Notes: generated by a model from the sequence alone, not told the origin. DNA of 64,000 nt from Oscillospiraceae bacterium (GCA_015068425.1 SVKK01000009.1:1-64000); one strand, 5' to 3'. Shown: positions 18,874 through 28,955, counted from the stretch's first letter. Numbers and translations: made by a program.

Positions 18874-19566
18874 ATGCTTTGTGGAACATTTATGATTCTC
18901 TTCAGCAATTCAATTTTAGCACTTCATCTTGGTAACGGAAGCGGAAACTCGTTTCCAAGACCTCTCAAAGGAGAAGAAGAAGGAAAGTATATAGATAAAT
19001 GGGTTATGCATGGAGATATCGATGCACGGAATAAATTAATTGAGCATAATTTGCGTTTAGTGGCTCATATTATAAAAAAATATTATGCGCATGGATCCGA
19101 TACGGATGATTTGATTTCGATCGGTACAATAGGATTAATAAAAGGAGTCAGCAGTTATAAACCTGACAAAAAAGTAAAGCTAACAACCTACTGCAGCAGA
19201 TGTATAGAAAATGAAATACTTATGCATTTCAGAAGCTTGAAAAAAACAGCCGGAGAACTCAGCTTGTCAGATGCAATAGATTCAGACGGTGAAGGCAGCG
19301 GCCTTTCTTTAATTGACGTCCTGTCGTGCGAGGATGATTTGTTTGAAAACCTCAGTTCAAGCGAAACATGCAAGCAATTGGTTAAATATGTTGACACTAT
19401 CCTTGATGCGCGTGAAGCAGAAATAATAAAACTACGTTATGGTTTTTATAATAATGAGGCGAAAACGCAACGAGAAGTTGCAAGCCTTTGTAATATTAGC
19501 CGTAGCTATGTATCAAGAATTGAAAAAAAGGCCATAGAAAAGTTGAGAAATGCAATTGAATACTAA
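18874..19566 (+). CDS. sigK: RNA polymerase sporulation sigma factor sigma-K
   Basis: Pro-sequence-like hydrophobic N-terminus then FPRPL...EEEGKYI...ARNKLIEHNLRLVAHIIKKYY; region 4 QREVASLCNISRSYVSRIEKKA; uninterrupted. Confidence 0.92.
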   Translation: MLCGTFMILFSNSILALHLGNGSGNSFPRPLKGEEEGKYIDKWVMHGDIDARNKLIEHNLRLVAHIIKKYYAHGSDTDDLISIGTIGLIKGVSSYKPDKKVKLTTYCSRCIENEILMHFRSLKKTAGELSLSDAIDSDGEGSGLSLIDVLSCEDDLFENLSSSETCKQLVKYVDTILDAREAEIIKLRYGFYNNEAKTQREVASLCNISRSYVSRIEKKAIEKLRNAIEY

Positions 19567-19636
19567 CAAAGTTCTTAATATATTCATAAATATATGATAC
19601 AATGTGGATACATGAGTATTTCAATATACTTTCGGA

Positions 19637-20299
19637 GTGATGCATATGATAAAAATTCTTATTGTTGACGACGAAAAACCAATAAATGACCTTATTGAGA
19701 TGAACCTTAGTGAAGCTGGATATAACTGCACATGTGTGTATGACGGAATCGCTGCTTGCGATTGCATTGAAAACGAAAGATATGATCTTGTGCTGCTTGA
19801 TATTATGCTTCCCGGTGCCGATGGTTATGAAGTCCTTGACTATATTAAACCGTTAAATATTCCCGTAATTTTTTTGACAGCGAAGGGAAGTGTTGATGAT
19901 AAGGTAAAAGGACTTAAACTCGGTGCTGATGATTATCTCACAAAGCCCTTTGAAATTGTTGAATTACTTGCAAGAGTGGAAAGCATACTCAGACGAGCAG
20001 GAAAAACTCAAACCGAAATTGAAGTAGGAGATATAGTTATCGATACCCGCTCTCGCTCTGTTCGACGCGGAAGCAAGGAAATTGCTCTCACAATGAAAGA
20101 ATTTGAACTTCTGCTTTTATTTGTTAGAAATAAGAATATCGCATTGTTCAGAGAAACATTATATGAGAATGTGTGGGGCAGTGACTTTATGGGCGACAGC
20201 AGAACAGTTGACCTTCATGTGCAAAGACTAAGAAAGAAACTTCACTGGGAAGAGAAAATTAAAGCAATTTATAAGGTTGGATACCGCCTGGAGGTTTGA
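19637..20299 (+). CDS. Response regulator transcription factor (OmpR/PhoB type)
   Basis: ILIVDDEKPI, DLVLLDIMLPGADGYE, C-terminal winged helix SRTVDLHVQRLRKKL. Confidence 0.95.
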   Translation: MMHMIKILIVDDEKPINDLIEMNLSEAGYNCTCVYDGIAACDCIENERYDLVLLDIMLPGADGYEVLDYIKPLNIPVIFLTAKGSVDDKVKGLKLGADDYLTKPFEIVELLARVESILRRAGKTQTEIEVGDIVIDTRSRSVRRGSKEIALTMKEFELLLLFVRNKNIALFRETLYENVWGSDFMGDSRTVDLHVQRLRKKLHWEEKIKAIYKVGYRLEV

Positions 20300-20306
20300 G
20301 GCATCC

Positions 20307-21248
20307 ATGAAGAAATCATTAAAAACATTTTTCTCTGCCGCAATAGTTATAATGGCAATTATTTGCATTGGAGAATGTATTGTTATCAAAGCTAATCCAA
20401 ATGCGTTAAGTCTTTATGGGCTTTACATAGTTTTTTTGATTGTATCAACTGTCATGGGAAGTCTCATTATTACATTTTTGGTTTGGTATTTTACCGATAA
20501 AGATAATAACGAGATAAGAATGAGCAGAGTTCGCATCAGAGAGTTAGAACAGTCCATAAGTAATCTTGAAGATGTGGCAAATCGCAGAGAGGAGTTTATT
20601 GCAAGTTTCGCTCACGAACTTAAAACCCCTCTTACCGCTATCATAGGCTATGCAGATATGCTTCGAAGCAAGGAAATGACCCCCAAAACAAGATTTACTG
20701 CAGCAGGTTATATTTTCTCAGAGGGAAAGCGCCTTGAAGCGCTTTCTCTCAAACTTATGGATATAATTGTTGCCGGAAAGCAGGGTTTTGAACTAAAACA
20801 ATATGAAATAGGCTATTTTATCCGTTCTATTGCTGCGGTAACTGTTCCTTCTCTGTCTGCAGATGGCATTACGCTCGATATGCGTTGGGAGCCTGGTGAG
20901 ATTAAAGTTGAGCCAGATCTTTTTAAGACTCTTATGATTAATCTGGTTGATAATGCACGAAAAGCAAGCAAAAAAAATGATACAATTGAACTTTTCGGTA
21001 AATCAGAAAATGGTGGATATGCTCTTTATGTAAAAGATCACGGACGTGGAATGAAAAGAGAAGAGTTAAGCAAAATTACTGAGCCTTTTTATATGATAGA
21101 CAAGTCTCGTGCGCGTGCACAAAACGGAGCAGGACTTGGTTTGGCACTTTGTCAACGAATTGCCGAACTTCATAACACGGCATTGGAATATGACAGCGAG
21201 CCGGGAAAGGGAACAACAGTACGTATTTTCCTTAAAGAGGAGAAATAA
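20307..21248 (+). CDS. Sensor histidine kinase
   Basis: FAHELKTPLTAIIGYADML (H-box), N-box NLVDNARKAS, GAGLGLALC; start moved to ATG 20307 with SD GGAGG. Confidence 0.93.
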   Translation: MKKSLKTFFSAAIVIMAIICIGECIVIKANPNALSLYGLYIVFLIVSTVMGSLIITFLVWYFTDKDNNEIRMSRVRIRELEQSISNLEDVANRREEFIASFAHELKTPLTAIIGYADMLRSKEMTPKTRFTAAGYIFSEGKRLEALSLKLMDIIVAGKQGFELKQYEIGYFIRSIAAVTVPSLSADGITLDMRWEPGEIKVEPDLFKTLMINLVDNARKASKKNDTIELFGKSENGGYALYVKDHGRGMKREELSKITEPFYMIDKSRARAQNGAGLGLALCQRIAELHNTALEYDSEPGKGTTVRIFLKEEK

Positions 21249-21250
21249 CG

Positions 21251-21955
21251 ATGATTACAAAATTAAAAAAGTTTAGAGATTCGCTTTCTGAAAAAACAAA
21301 AAAATATGTATATGTTGGAACTGCGCTTATTGTTTTTCTTGCTGCTTGTTTTCTACCTTTAGCATTTAGCGGACGTAGCGGTATCAATTATGAAAACACA
21401 AGTGAAAACGCTGTTCTTTTTGTAAAATATATAAACAATGAAAAATATGTCAAATCAAAAATTAACAACAAACCAAGCAATTCGCAAGTCAAATTTTGCA
21501 ACGAAATATTTGATGAGCTGCTTTCGTCCTGTATACTTGACAAATCCTCAAGAAAAGTTCTGAATGAGGGTTGTGAATTTATAACGGTTACTTATGAAAA
21601 CGAAACTATAGAGCTATGTAGAATGTGGCTGCAGGATCAAGGGGATTGGACTAATTGGGTTGATGTATACATTGATGCTGAAACCGGATTTATATATTAC
21701 ATGTATGTGAGCGGAATTTGTGTTTATAATAATTCCCAATATCTTAATGCACTCGAAACAGCTCCGGATTGTAAGAGCATCGCATCTATAGTTGCCGCGG
21801 AAAGCGGATATAATCTTGAATTAGTCAACTGGTCAGGAAAAAGCGAGGACACTGCTAAGGTATTTACCCGTATTGGCGGAGAATCACTTGTTTGGAATAT
21901 TAATTGTTCATATCATCCGGGATCAATAATTGATATTCAAATTTCTGTCGCATAA
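21251..21955 (+). CDS. Uncharacterised membrane-anchored protein linked to the two-component genes
   Basis: Single N-terminal TM; 3 nt after the kinase gene. Confidence 0.7.
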   Translation: MITKLKKFRDSLSEKTKKYVYVGTALIVFLAACFLPLAFSGRSGINYENTSENAVLFVKYINNEKYVKSKINNKPSNSQVKFCNEIFDELLSSCILDKSSRKVLNEGCEFITVTYENETIELCRMWLQDQGDWTNWVDVYIDAETGFIYYMYVSGICVYNNSQYLNALETAPDCKSIASIVAAESGYNLELVNWSGKSEDTAKVFTRIGGESLVWNINCSYHPGSIIDIQISVA

Positions 21956-22107
21956 TTAATAAAAGTGGGTATTTTTCATTGAAAAACAATGCTTTTTGTC
22001 GACTCTGTGGAGAAAAGCTTGCATTTTCTCTACAGTTATGATATTATACCATGCATTGGAATTTTAATGGTTATATTCATTGAATACTATGAAAGGAGGT
22101 ACTTAAT

Positions 22108-22926
22108 ATGAGAAAGCATAAGTGGCGTATTCTGCTTCTTATACTTGTCGTTATACTGCTTTCAATTGTAAGTTCCAGAGTATCTCCTTCGCTTCCAACC
22201 CCTGACGATACATCCATCAGCGCTCCCGGAGAGGCTACAATTCCCTCCGAATCACCTTCTGTTCCTGATGATATAAGTCCTCCCGATGTATCTCCTTCGG
22301 CTTCACCTGAAGTTTCTGAAAAACCGAAGTATGATCTTCCTGACATCTCTATTCATGAGTGGAACCTGAAGCTTGTTAATAACAGAAATGTTCTTACCGA
22401 GTCCTTTACTCCCGATGTAACGGCCATTGCCAACGGCCAGTATTTTGACTCAAGGGCAGTTGATGCTTTAAACGCACTTGTAGCTGGCGCCGCAAGCAAC
22501 GGTTACAGCTCATATATAAGCACCGCATACCGCCCCTATTCAACGCAGGCCTATATATTCTATGGCAAAGCGAGTCAGATTGCCTGGGGTGGGGAAGTTG
22601 AATATGCTGAGGCTGAAATAATGGCAAGGGAGCTTGTTGCATATCCTGGTACAAGCGAGCATCAGCTCGGACTTGCTGTTGACATTATTGATTCCGCTGA
22701 TACATATTTTGTTGCAGAAGAGGTTGAAGAGCTGCCGCTTCTTCTTTGGCTGAAGGACCACTGCCATGAATATGGATTCATTCTGAGATATCCCAAGGAC
22801 AAAGAGGATATCACAGGGTGGTATGAACCCTGGCACTTCCGTTATGTCGGTTTGGATGCTGCCAAATTCATGTATGAAAATAATCTTTGCCTCGAAGAGT
22901 TTATCGACCTTTATCTGGCTAACTGA
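22108..22926 (+). CDS. M15 family metallopeptidase (D-Ala-D-Ala carboxypeptidase, VanY type)
   Basis: YISTAYRPYSTQ...YPGTSEHQLGLAVDI...WHFRYVG. Confidence 0.93.
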   Translation: MRKHKWRILLLILVVILLSIVSSRVSPSLPTPDDTSISAPGEATIPSESPSVPDDISPPDVSPSASPEVSEKPKYDLPDISIHEWNLKLVNNRNVLTESFTPDVTAIANGQYFDSRAVDALNALVAGAASNGYSSYISTAYRPYSTQAYIFYGKASQIAWGGEVEYAEAEIMARELVAYPGTSEHQLGLAVDIIDSADTYFVAEEVEELPLLLWLKDHCHEYGFILRYPKDKEDITGWYEPWHFRYVGLDAAKFMYENNLCLEEFIDLYLAN

Positions 22927-22927
22927 A

Positions 22928-22975
22928 CTAAAAATGTTTAATCAGGCGCACATTGTGCGCCTGATTTTATAAGAA
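22928..22975 (+). terminator. Intrinsic terminator
   Basis: CAGGCGCACATTGTGCGCCTG then ATTTTAT. Confidence 0.7.
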
Positions 22976-22984
22976 GGTAACTAT

Positions 22985-23800
22985 ATGAAAAATTCTAAAA
23001 GAAATTATATAATTTTAATTGCTCTTGTTGCTGTTCTTATCATTGTAACCGTAATACATCACACTGCAAAAGAGCCTATAAGTGAACTGCCTGATGATCC
23101 TGGCAATTCACTGAGTGAAAAGACTGATATCCCACCGGCCTCAACGCCGGATGTTCCGGAGCACCCCCAAGTGAGCCCTGAAACTGTTCAGCCTACTCCC
23201 ACACCGGATCCCACACCAACACCCACTCCGGAACCATATTCCGATAAACCTGATATTGATATAAGCAGTTGGGAATATGTACTTGTTAATGCTGATAATA
23301 ATATCTCTGACTATGTACCGGAGCTAACCGTTATTGAAGGATCACAGTCTTTCGATACACGTGCGGTAGCATTTCTTGAAGAGTTTATAGCCGCCGCGAG
23401 GGGGGAAGGTCTGTCTGTTTATTTGAGCTCAAGTTATCGCAGTTATAATGAACAGAGTTACCTTTATGACAGAAAGGTCAGTCAATACGGAGACCCTGCA
23501 GTTGCTGCCACAATTGTAGCTCCTCCCGGAACGAGCGAGCATCAAACCGGTCTATGTGCCGACATAACGGATATGTATTATGCAAGCAAAGACAGAAGCC
23601 TTGAAAACACAGCCCTATTCAAATGGATGAAAGCTCATTGCCACGAATATGGTTTTATTCTTCGATATCCTGACGGAAAACAGGATATAACAGGAATTAT
23701 TTATGAACCATGGCATTTCCGGTATGTAGGTAAGGAAGTTGCAAGCTATATTATGGAAAATGAACTAACTCTTGAAGAATTCCATGAACTATATAAGTAA
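22985..23800 (+). CDS. M15 family metallopeptidase, tandem paralogue
   Basis: YLSSSYRSYNEQ...PPGTSEHQTGLCADI...EPWHFRYVG; Pro/Thr-rich linker. Confidence 0.93.
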   Translation: MKNSKRNYIILIALVAVLIIVTVIHHTAKEPISELPDDPGNSLSEKTDIPPASTPDVPEHPQVSPETVQPTPTPDPTPTPTPEPYSDKPDIDISSWEYVLVNADNNISDYVPELTVIEGSQSFDTRAVAFLEEFIAAARGEGLSVYLSSSYRSYNEQSYLYDRKVSQYGDPAVAATIVAPPGTSEHQTGLCADITDMYYASKDRSLENTALFKWMKAHCHEYGFILRYPDGKQDITGIIYEPWHFRYVGKEVASYIMENELTLEEFHELYK

Positions 23801-23904
23801 TATAAAGCCTCGATGACTTTCATCGGGGCTTTATATGTTTATATTGAAATTAATTTATTATAGTTGTATAATTTATAAATGATATTGTGGGGGAGGTATA
23901 TGGT

Positions 23905-24621
23905 TTGAAAAACGATATTGCTAAACTCAAGAATATTATCGATAACAGCGATAACATTGTTTTTTTCGGAGGTGCCGGTGTCAGCACTGAAAGTGGCATA
24001 TCTGATTTTCGTAGTGTTGACGGTTTATATAATCAAAAATATATCTTTCCCCCCGAGGAAATACTTAGTCATAGCTTTTTTACTTCCAATCCGGAGGAAT
24101 ATTACCGTTTTCATCACGAAAAGCTTCAAATCGGAGATGCGAAGCCCAATGCAGCCCACTTGAAGCTTGCTGAACTTGAATCCAAAGGGAAAGTAAAGGC
24201 TATTATTACACAGAATATTGACGGCCTTCATCAGGCTGCCGGCAGTAAAAATGTTATTGAGCTTCATGGTTCACTTTTACGTGCATATTGTTCAAGATGT
24301 GGTAAGCAGCATCCAAATGAGTTAATCAATACGGGAACAGGCGTACCAAGATGTACTTGTGGCGGAGTTGTTCGTCCTGATATTGTTTTCTATGAAGAAG
24401 CTCTTGATCAGGACGTCATTTCTTCGGCTGTACATTATATTCGCAATGCTGATGTACTTATAATAGGGGGAACAAGTCTGGTTGTTTATCCTGCTGCAGC
24501 ATTGATTAATTATTACAGAGGCAATAAACTTGTGCTTATAAATCGGGACAGAACCAATCAGGACGATTATGCCGATTTGGTTATACGAGATAAAATCGGT
24601 GAGGTGTTTTCACAAATATGA
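23905..24621 (+). CDS. NAD-dependent protein deacylase (Sir2 family)
   Basis: FFGGAGVSTESGISDFRS, TQNIDGLHQAAG, two CxxC-type Zn pairs; TTG start preferred because GGGGGAGG lies 7 nt upstream. Confidence 0.93.
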   Translation: MKNDIAKLKNIIDNSDNIVFFGGAGVSTESGISDFRSVDGLYNQKYIFPPEEILSHSFFTSNPEEYYRFHHEKLQIGDAKPNAAHLKLAELESKGKVKAIITQNIDGLHQAAGSKNVIELHGSLLRAYCSRCGKQHPNELINTGTGVPRCTCGGVVRPDIVFYEEALDQDVISSAVHYIRNADVLIIGGTSLVVYPAAALINYYRGNKLVLINRDRTNQDDYADLVIRDKIGEVFSQI

Positions 24622-25352
24622 TAGAAATGAATTCTCGCGTTGACATTCTTGGAGTCGGATTTAACAATACCAGCATGGATGAAGCCCTTGAATATATTCT
24701 GTCTCTCATGCCCGAGCACAAGGCGAAATACATTGTTACACCAAATCCTGAAATAGTTATGCGTGCAAGAAGCGATCATTCCCTGGCTTCCGCAATTGAA
24801 AATTCCTCCCTCGTTCTTCCTGACGGTGTGGGAATAATGTATGGCGCAAAAATTCTAAGCAGGTCACTAAAGGAGAGAATTCCCGGCATTGACTTCACAT
24901 CATTGTTGTTCGAACATATGGCCAGGAATGGAAAGAGTGTTTTCTTATTCGGTGCAAAACCCGGCATCGCAGAAAAGGCGGCGGATAATATTTCCTCTCA
25001 GTTTCCCGGTTTAATTATTGTCGGAACAAACGACGGTTATTTCAGTGATGACAAGCCTATTATAGATAAAATTAATGAAGCAAAGCCGGACCTCCTGTTA
25101 GTCTGTTTGGGATTTCCCAAGCAAGAACTTTGGATGCAGTCCAACGCTGATAAGCTTGACGTGGGAATTATGATTGGAGCCGGAGGCAGTCTTGATGTAT
25201 TTTCCGGCACAGTTGAAAGGGCTCCATTAGGATGGAGGAAGCTTGGTCTTGAATGGCTTCACAGACTTATCAAAGAGCCGAGACGTTTCAAGAGAATGTT
25301 AGTACTTCCTAAATTTTTGGTAGCAGTTATTATTAGCAGAATAAGAGGTTAA
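24618..25352 (+). CDS. WecG/TagA/CpsF family glycosyltransferase
   Basis: TPNPEIVMRAR, LPDGVGIMYGAK, CLGFPKQELWM, GAGGSLDVFSGTVERAP. Confidence 0.93.
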   Translation: MIEMNSRVDILGVGFNNTSMDEALEYILSLMPEHKAKYIVTPNPEIVMRARSDHSLASAIENSSLVLPDGVGIMYGAKILSRSLKERIPGIDFTSLLFEHMARNGKSVFLFGAKPGIAEKAADNISSQFPGLIIVGTNDGYFSDDKPIIDKINEAKPDLLLVCLGFPKQELWMQSNADKLDVGIMIGAGGSLDVFSGTVERAPLGWRKLGLEWLHRLIKEPRRFKRMLVLPKFLVAVIISRIRG

Positions 25353-25353
25353 A

Positions 25354-26028
25354 ATGATGCAAGGTAAACTTATAGTCATAGAAGGCATAGACGGAAGCGG
25401 AAAATCAACACAATACAAAAAGCTTTGCCAGCGCCTTGAAAATGAAAATGTTGATTTTCGTAAGATTGTTTTTCCGCGTTATGAGAAAGATAGTTCTGCT
25501 CTTATCAGAGAATATCTCAGCGGTGGATTTGGCACAAAGCCCAATGATGTAAATGCTTATGCCGCGTCAACCTTTTTTGCTGTCGACAGATTTGCATCTT
25601 TTAAGACAGACTGGGGTGAGTATTATAACAACGGAGGACTTATTCTTTCAGACCGTTATACCACATCAAATGCATGCCATCAGGGCAGTAAACTGCCACG
25701 TAAAGATCGCCTTGAATTTCTCAACTGGCTTTATGATTTTGAATTCAGACTTCTTGGTTTACCGGCTCCAAGCCTTGTAATATATCTTAACATTGAAATT
25801 GATGTATCCAGACAGCAGATGGATACAAGGCAAAGTGAAACAAACACCGAGGCCGATATTCACGAAAAAGATTTTGAATATCTCTCGGATAGCCTTGATG
25901 CCGGACGTTTTGCAGCTCAGGTATATGGCTGGAAAGTCATAGATTGCGTTGTTGACGGCAAAATGAGAAGCATAGATGATATACATGAAGAAATATATAA
26001 CACTGTTATTTCTTCAATTAATAACTAA
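25354..26028 (+). CDS. tmk: Thymidylate kinase-like deoxynucleoside monophosphate kinase
   Basis: VIEGIDGSGKSTQYKKL, SDRYTTSN. Confidence 0.85.
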   Translation: MMQGKLIVIEGIDGSGKSTQYKKLCQRLENENVDFRKIVFPRYEKDSSALIREYLSGGFGTKPNDVNAYAASTFFAVDRFASFKTDWGEYYNNGGLILSDRYTTSNACHQGSKLPRKDRLEFLNWLYDFEFRLLGLPAPSLVIYLNIEIDVSRQQMDTRQSETNTEADIHEKDFEYLSDSLDAGRFAAQVYGWKVIDCVVDGKMRSIDDIHEEIYNTVISSINN

Positions 26029-26080
26029 TATAAAAAGGGCCCCTTACGGAGCCCCTGTATATAATTTATTTATTTAATTT

Positions 26081-26206
26081 TCAGCAGCCGCAACCGCAAC
26101 CATTATCATTTCTGCCGTAGCCACCATAGCCGCCGCAGGCAAAGAGAACGATGAGTATAAGGATTATCCAAAGGCAGCAGTTGCCGTTACCATTATTGAA
26201 GCACAT
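26081..26206 (-). CDS. 41-aa Cys/Gly-rich small membrane peptide
   Basis: Reading of minus strand: MCFNNGNGNCCLWIILILIVLFACGGYGGYGRNDNGCGCGC*; SD-like GGAGAAAGG upstream; absent from the ORF track because of size. Confidence 0.6.
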   Translation of the reverse strand: MCFNNGNGNCCLWIILILIVLFACGGYGGYGRNDNGCGCGC

Positions 26207-26374
26207 ATTTTTTACCTTTCTCCGCACAAAAATTATTCGTGGTCAACTCACCGTACGGATGTGATATAGACCCGAGCTTTTCTTTGCCGGCGGAGTCGGC
26301 GCCAACTCCACCTGCAATATATTATGATTGCGCATTTATTACTGTTACAATTCTTCTTTAAGAAAGGAGATACT

Positions 26375-27763
26375 ATGATAGAGCCTAACAATAACGAAAA
26401 TGTGAACCAGAATAATACTACTGCCGCTGAGACTACTGAAAATGCAGAAAATAACAATTCTCTGAGTCCTGACAGTAGTTCAGATATTACTGAAGGCAAG
26501 AGTCTCGTTGATATTTTTGATGAAGCCGATCAGTGCGCAGACAATGAAATTAAAAATGAACTTGTCGGTGCAGTTGAACAGGCTTACTATGATGACGAGC
26601 TTGAAGAAAGAGATTACCGTCCCATTCGTTTCAGCCGAAGCGGACGTCTTGGCTGCCTGGGCGGAATTATGTATGCAACTTTTATTCTATGCCTTTCTGT
26701 TGCGCTTGCCTGCTTTGCCTGGATGGCCGCATGTGATGTTCTTGCTCTTAACAAGGGTGACAACAAAATGTCCATAGTACTCAGTGATGAGTATTTCAGC
26801 GAAGAAGAGGTTGACGTGTTTGATGATGAAGGCAACAAAATTGGAACGGAAACGCTTCTTCTTGCAGATATTTCTGCTGTGTCTCAACTTTTAAGAGACA
26901 ACGGAATTATTGAGTATCCATGGCTTTTCAAGATATTCGCACAAGTTTCCAATGCTGATAAAAAAATAGATCCCGGAACATACGAGCTATCAACTCGGTA
27001 CGATTATCGCGCTCTTGTAAAAAACCTTCAACAGACTGCCGGTGTAAAGGAAATCCGACAGGGAATAACCTTCCCCGAAGGATACACAATGGCACAGATT
27101 TTCAACAAACTTGAGGCAGAAGGTGTTTGCTCTGCGGCTGACCTCTACGACGCTGCGGCGAATTATCACTATGACTTTAGTTTTCTTGATGACAGTACTC
27201 TCGGTGACGCAAAAAGACTTGAAGGATACATTTTCCCGAATACCTACGATTTTTATGTTGGTGAATCTGCAAGCTCAGTAATCAGTAAATTTCTTAATAC
27301 TTTCCACAGACAGCTGTATGCTGATATGTATCAGCTTTGCAACAATCTTGGAATCACATTTTATGATGCAGTAAAAATCGCGTCAATGATCGAGAAAGAG
27401 GCCGCTAACGACGAAGAAAGGGCAATTATAGCCTCGGTCATTTTCAATAGACTTTATTCTGGTATGACCCTTGGAATTGATGCAACCATTCTTTATGAGC
27501 ATCCTGAGCATATAGGTGTACAGATACCCACTGAAATACTTCAGGAAGACAGTCCCTACAACACTCATTTGAGAACCGGACTTCCTCCTACGCCTATTTG
27601 CAACCCAGGACTTGCGTCACTTGAGGCCGCTCTTCATCCCGCATCTACTTCCTATTACTACTATGCACTTGATACTGAAACCGGAACCCATAGGTTCTTC
27701 CAAAACTACAATGAATTTCAGAATTTTATAAATACACAGGATTATGATAACTATACGCCCTGA
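26375..27763 (+). CDS. mltG: Endolytic transglycosylase MltG (YceG-like)
   Basis: IEKEAANDEERAIIASVIFNRL...GLPPTPICNPGLASLEAALHPA; start chosen after AAAGGAG. Confidence 0.93.
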   Translation: MIEPNNNENVNQNNTTAAETTENAENNNSLSPDSSSDITEGKSLVDIFDEADQCADNEIKNELVGAVEQAYYDDELEERDYRPIRFSRSGRLGCLGGIMYATFILCLSVALACFAWMAACDVLALNKGDNKMSIVLSDEYFSEEEVDVFDDEGNKIGTETLLLADISAVSQLLRDNGIIEYPWLFKIFAQVSNADKKIDPGTYELSTRYDYRALVKNLQQTAGVKEIRQGITFPEGYTMAQIFNKLEAEGVCSAADLYDAAANYHYDFSFLDDSTLGDAKRLEGYIFPNTYDFYVGESASSVISKFLNTFHRQLYADMYQLCNNLGITFYDAVKIASMIEKEAANDEERAIIASVIFNRLYSGMTLGIDATILYEHPEHIGVQIPTEILQEDSPYNTHLRTGLPPTPICNPGLASLEAALHPASTSYYYYALDTETGTHRFFQNYNEFQNFINTQDYDNYTP

Positions 27764-28949
27764 ACTTCTGTCACCAGCAGGTGACCGTGAAAGACTTGAA
27801 ATGGCATTGCACTATGGTGCAGATGCTGTATACCTTGCCGGCAAGGAATTTGGTTTGCGGGCAAGCGCGGGTAACTTTGCCCCGGATGAAATGCGAAGCG
27901 CCGTTTCTCTTTGCCATAGTCTAAATAAAAAAGTATATGTAACTGTAAATGTTCTTCCGCATGAGCACCAGCTTTTGTCACTTCCAGCCTACTTGGAAGA
28001 GACTGCTGATGCCAGCGTTGATGGATTAATCATTGCCGATCTTGGAGTTTTGTCTCTGGCCAAACGGCATGCTCCAAATATTCCCATTCATATCAGCACC
28101 CAACTTGGTGTTGTAAATTCAGAAACTGCAAGAATGCTCTATGATCTTGGAGCTAAAAGAGTTGTACTTGCTCGTGAAATGAGTATGGAGAATATACGCA
28201 CTTTTAGATCAAGAATTCCCAAAGACCTTGAAATTGAAGCGTTTGTACACGGAGCAATGTGCGTAAGTTTTTCCGGACGCTGTCTTCTTTCCAATTATAT
28301 TACTCAAAGAGATGCAAATGGCGGCGCGTGTTCTCAGCCATGCCGTTGGAAATACCATCTTGTGGAAGAGAAACGGCCGGACGATTATTTTGAAATAAGC
28401 GAAGACGGCGGAACATATATCATGAATAGCTCCGACATGTGTATGATAGAGCATATTGATGATTTGGTGGACGCCGGCGTAAGCTCTTTCAAAATCGAAG
28501 GCAGAATGAAGAGCGCCTACTATGCAGCTGTTACCACCAACGCATACCGTCACGCAATAGATGACTACCTTGCCGGAAAGAGCTTTAACCCTCTGTGGCT
28601 TGATGAATGCATGAAGGTAAGCCATAGAAAGTACTCTACAGGCTTTTACTATGGAGATCCCGGACAGTATTACGCTGATGCCCATTATTTCACCGATGCT
28701 GATGTTTGCGGAATTGTCAGCACTTGCGATGATGCGAGAAACGCAGTTATCTCACAGCGCAATAAATTTTGCGTTGGTGATAAACTCGAACTGCTTAGTC
28801 CCGATAACGAGCCGGTTTCATTTGTACTTAAAGAAATGTTCAACGCAGAAGGAGAGTCCATCCAGACGGCGCCTCATCCAATGATGGATGTACATATGGT
28901 TTTGCCAGAAAAATGCGGCAAACTTTCTTTGCTGAGAAAAATACGCTGA
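27744..28949 (+). CDS. U32 family peptidase
   Basis: PELLSPAGDRERLEMALHYGADAVYLAG; EAFVHGAMCVSFSGRCLLSNY. Confidence 0.95.
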   Translation: MITIRPELLSPAGDRERLEMALHYGADAVYLAGKEFGLRASAGNFAPDEMRSAVSLCHSLNKKVYVTVNVLPHEHQLLSLPAYLEETADASVDGLIIADLGVLSLAKRHAPNIPIHISTQLGVVNSETARMLYDLGAKRVVLAREMSMENIRTFRSRIPKDLEIEAFVHGAMCVSFSGRCLLSNYITQRDANGGACSQPCRWKYHLVEEKRPDDYFEISEDGGTYIMNSSDMCMIEHIDDLVDAGVSSFKIEGRMKSAYYAAVTTNAYRHAIDDYLAGKSFNPLWLDECMKVSHRKYSTGFYYGDPGQYYADAHYFTDADVCGIVSTCDDARNAVISQRNKFCVGDKLELLSPDNEPVSFVLKEMFNAEGESIQTAPHPMMDVHMVLPEKCGKLSLLRKIR

Positions 28950-28955
28950 TATACA

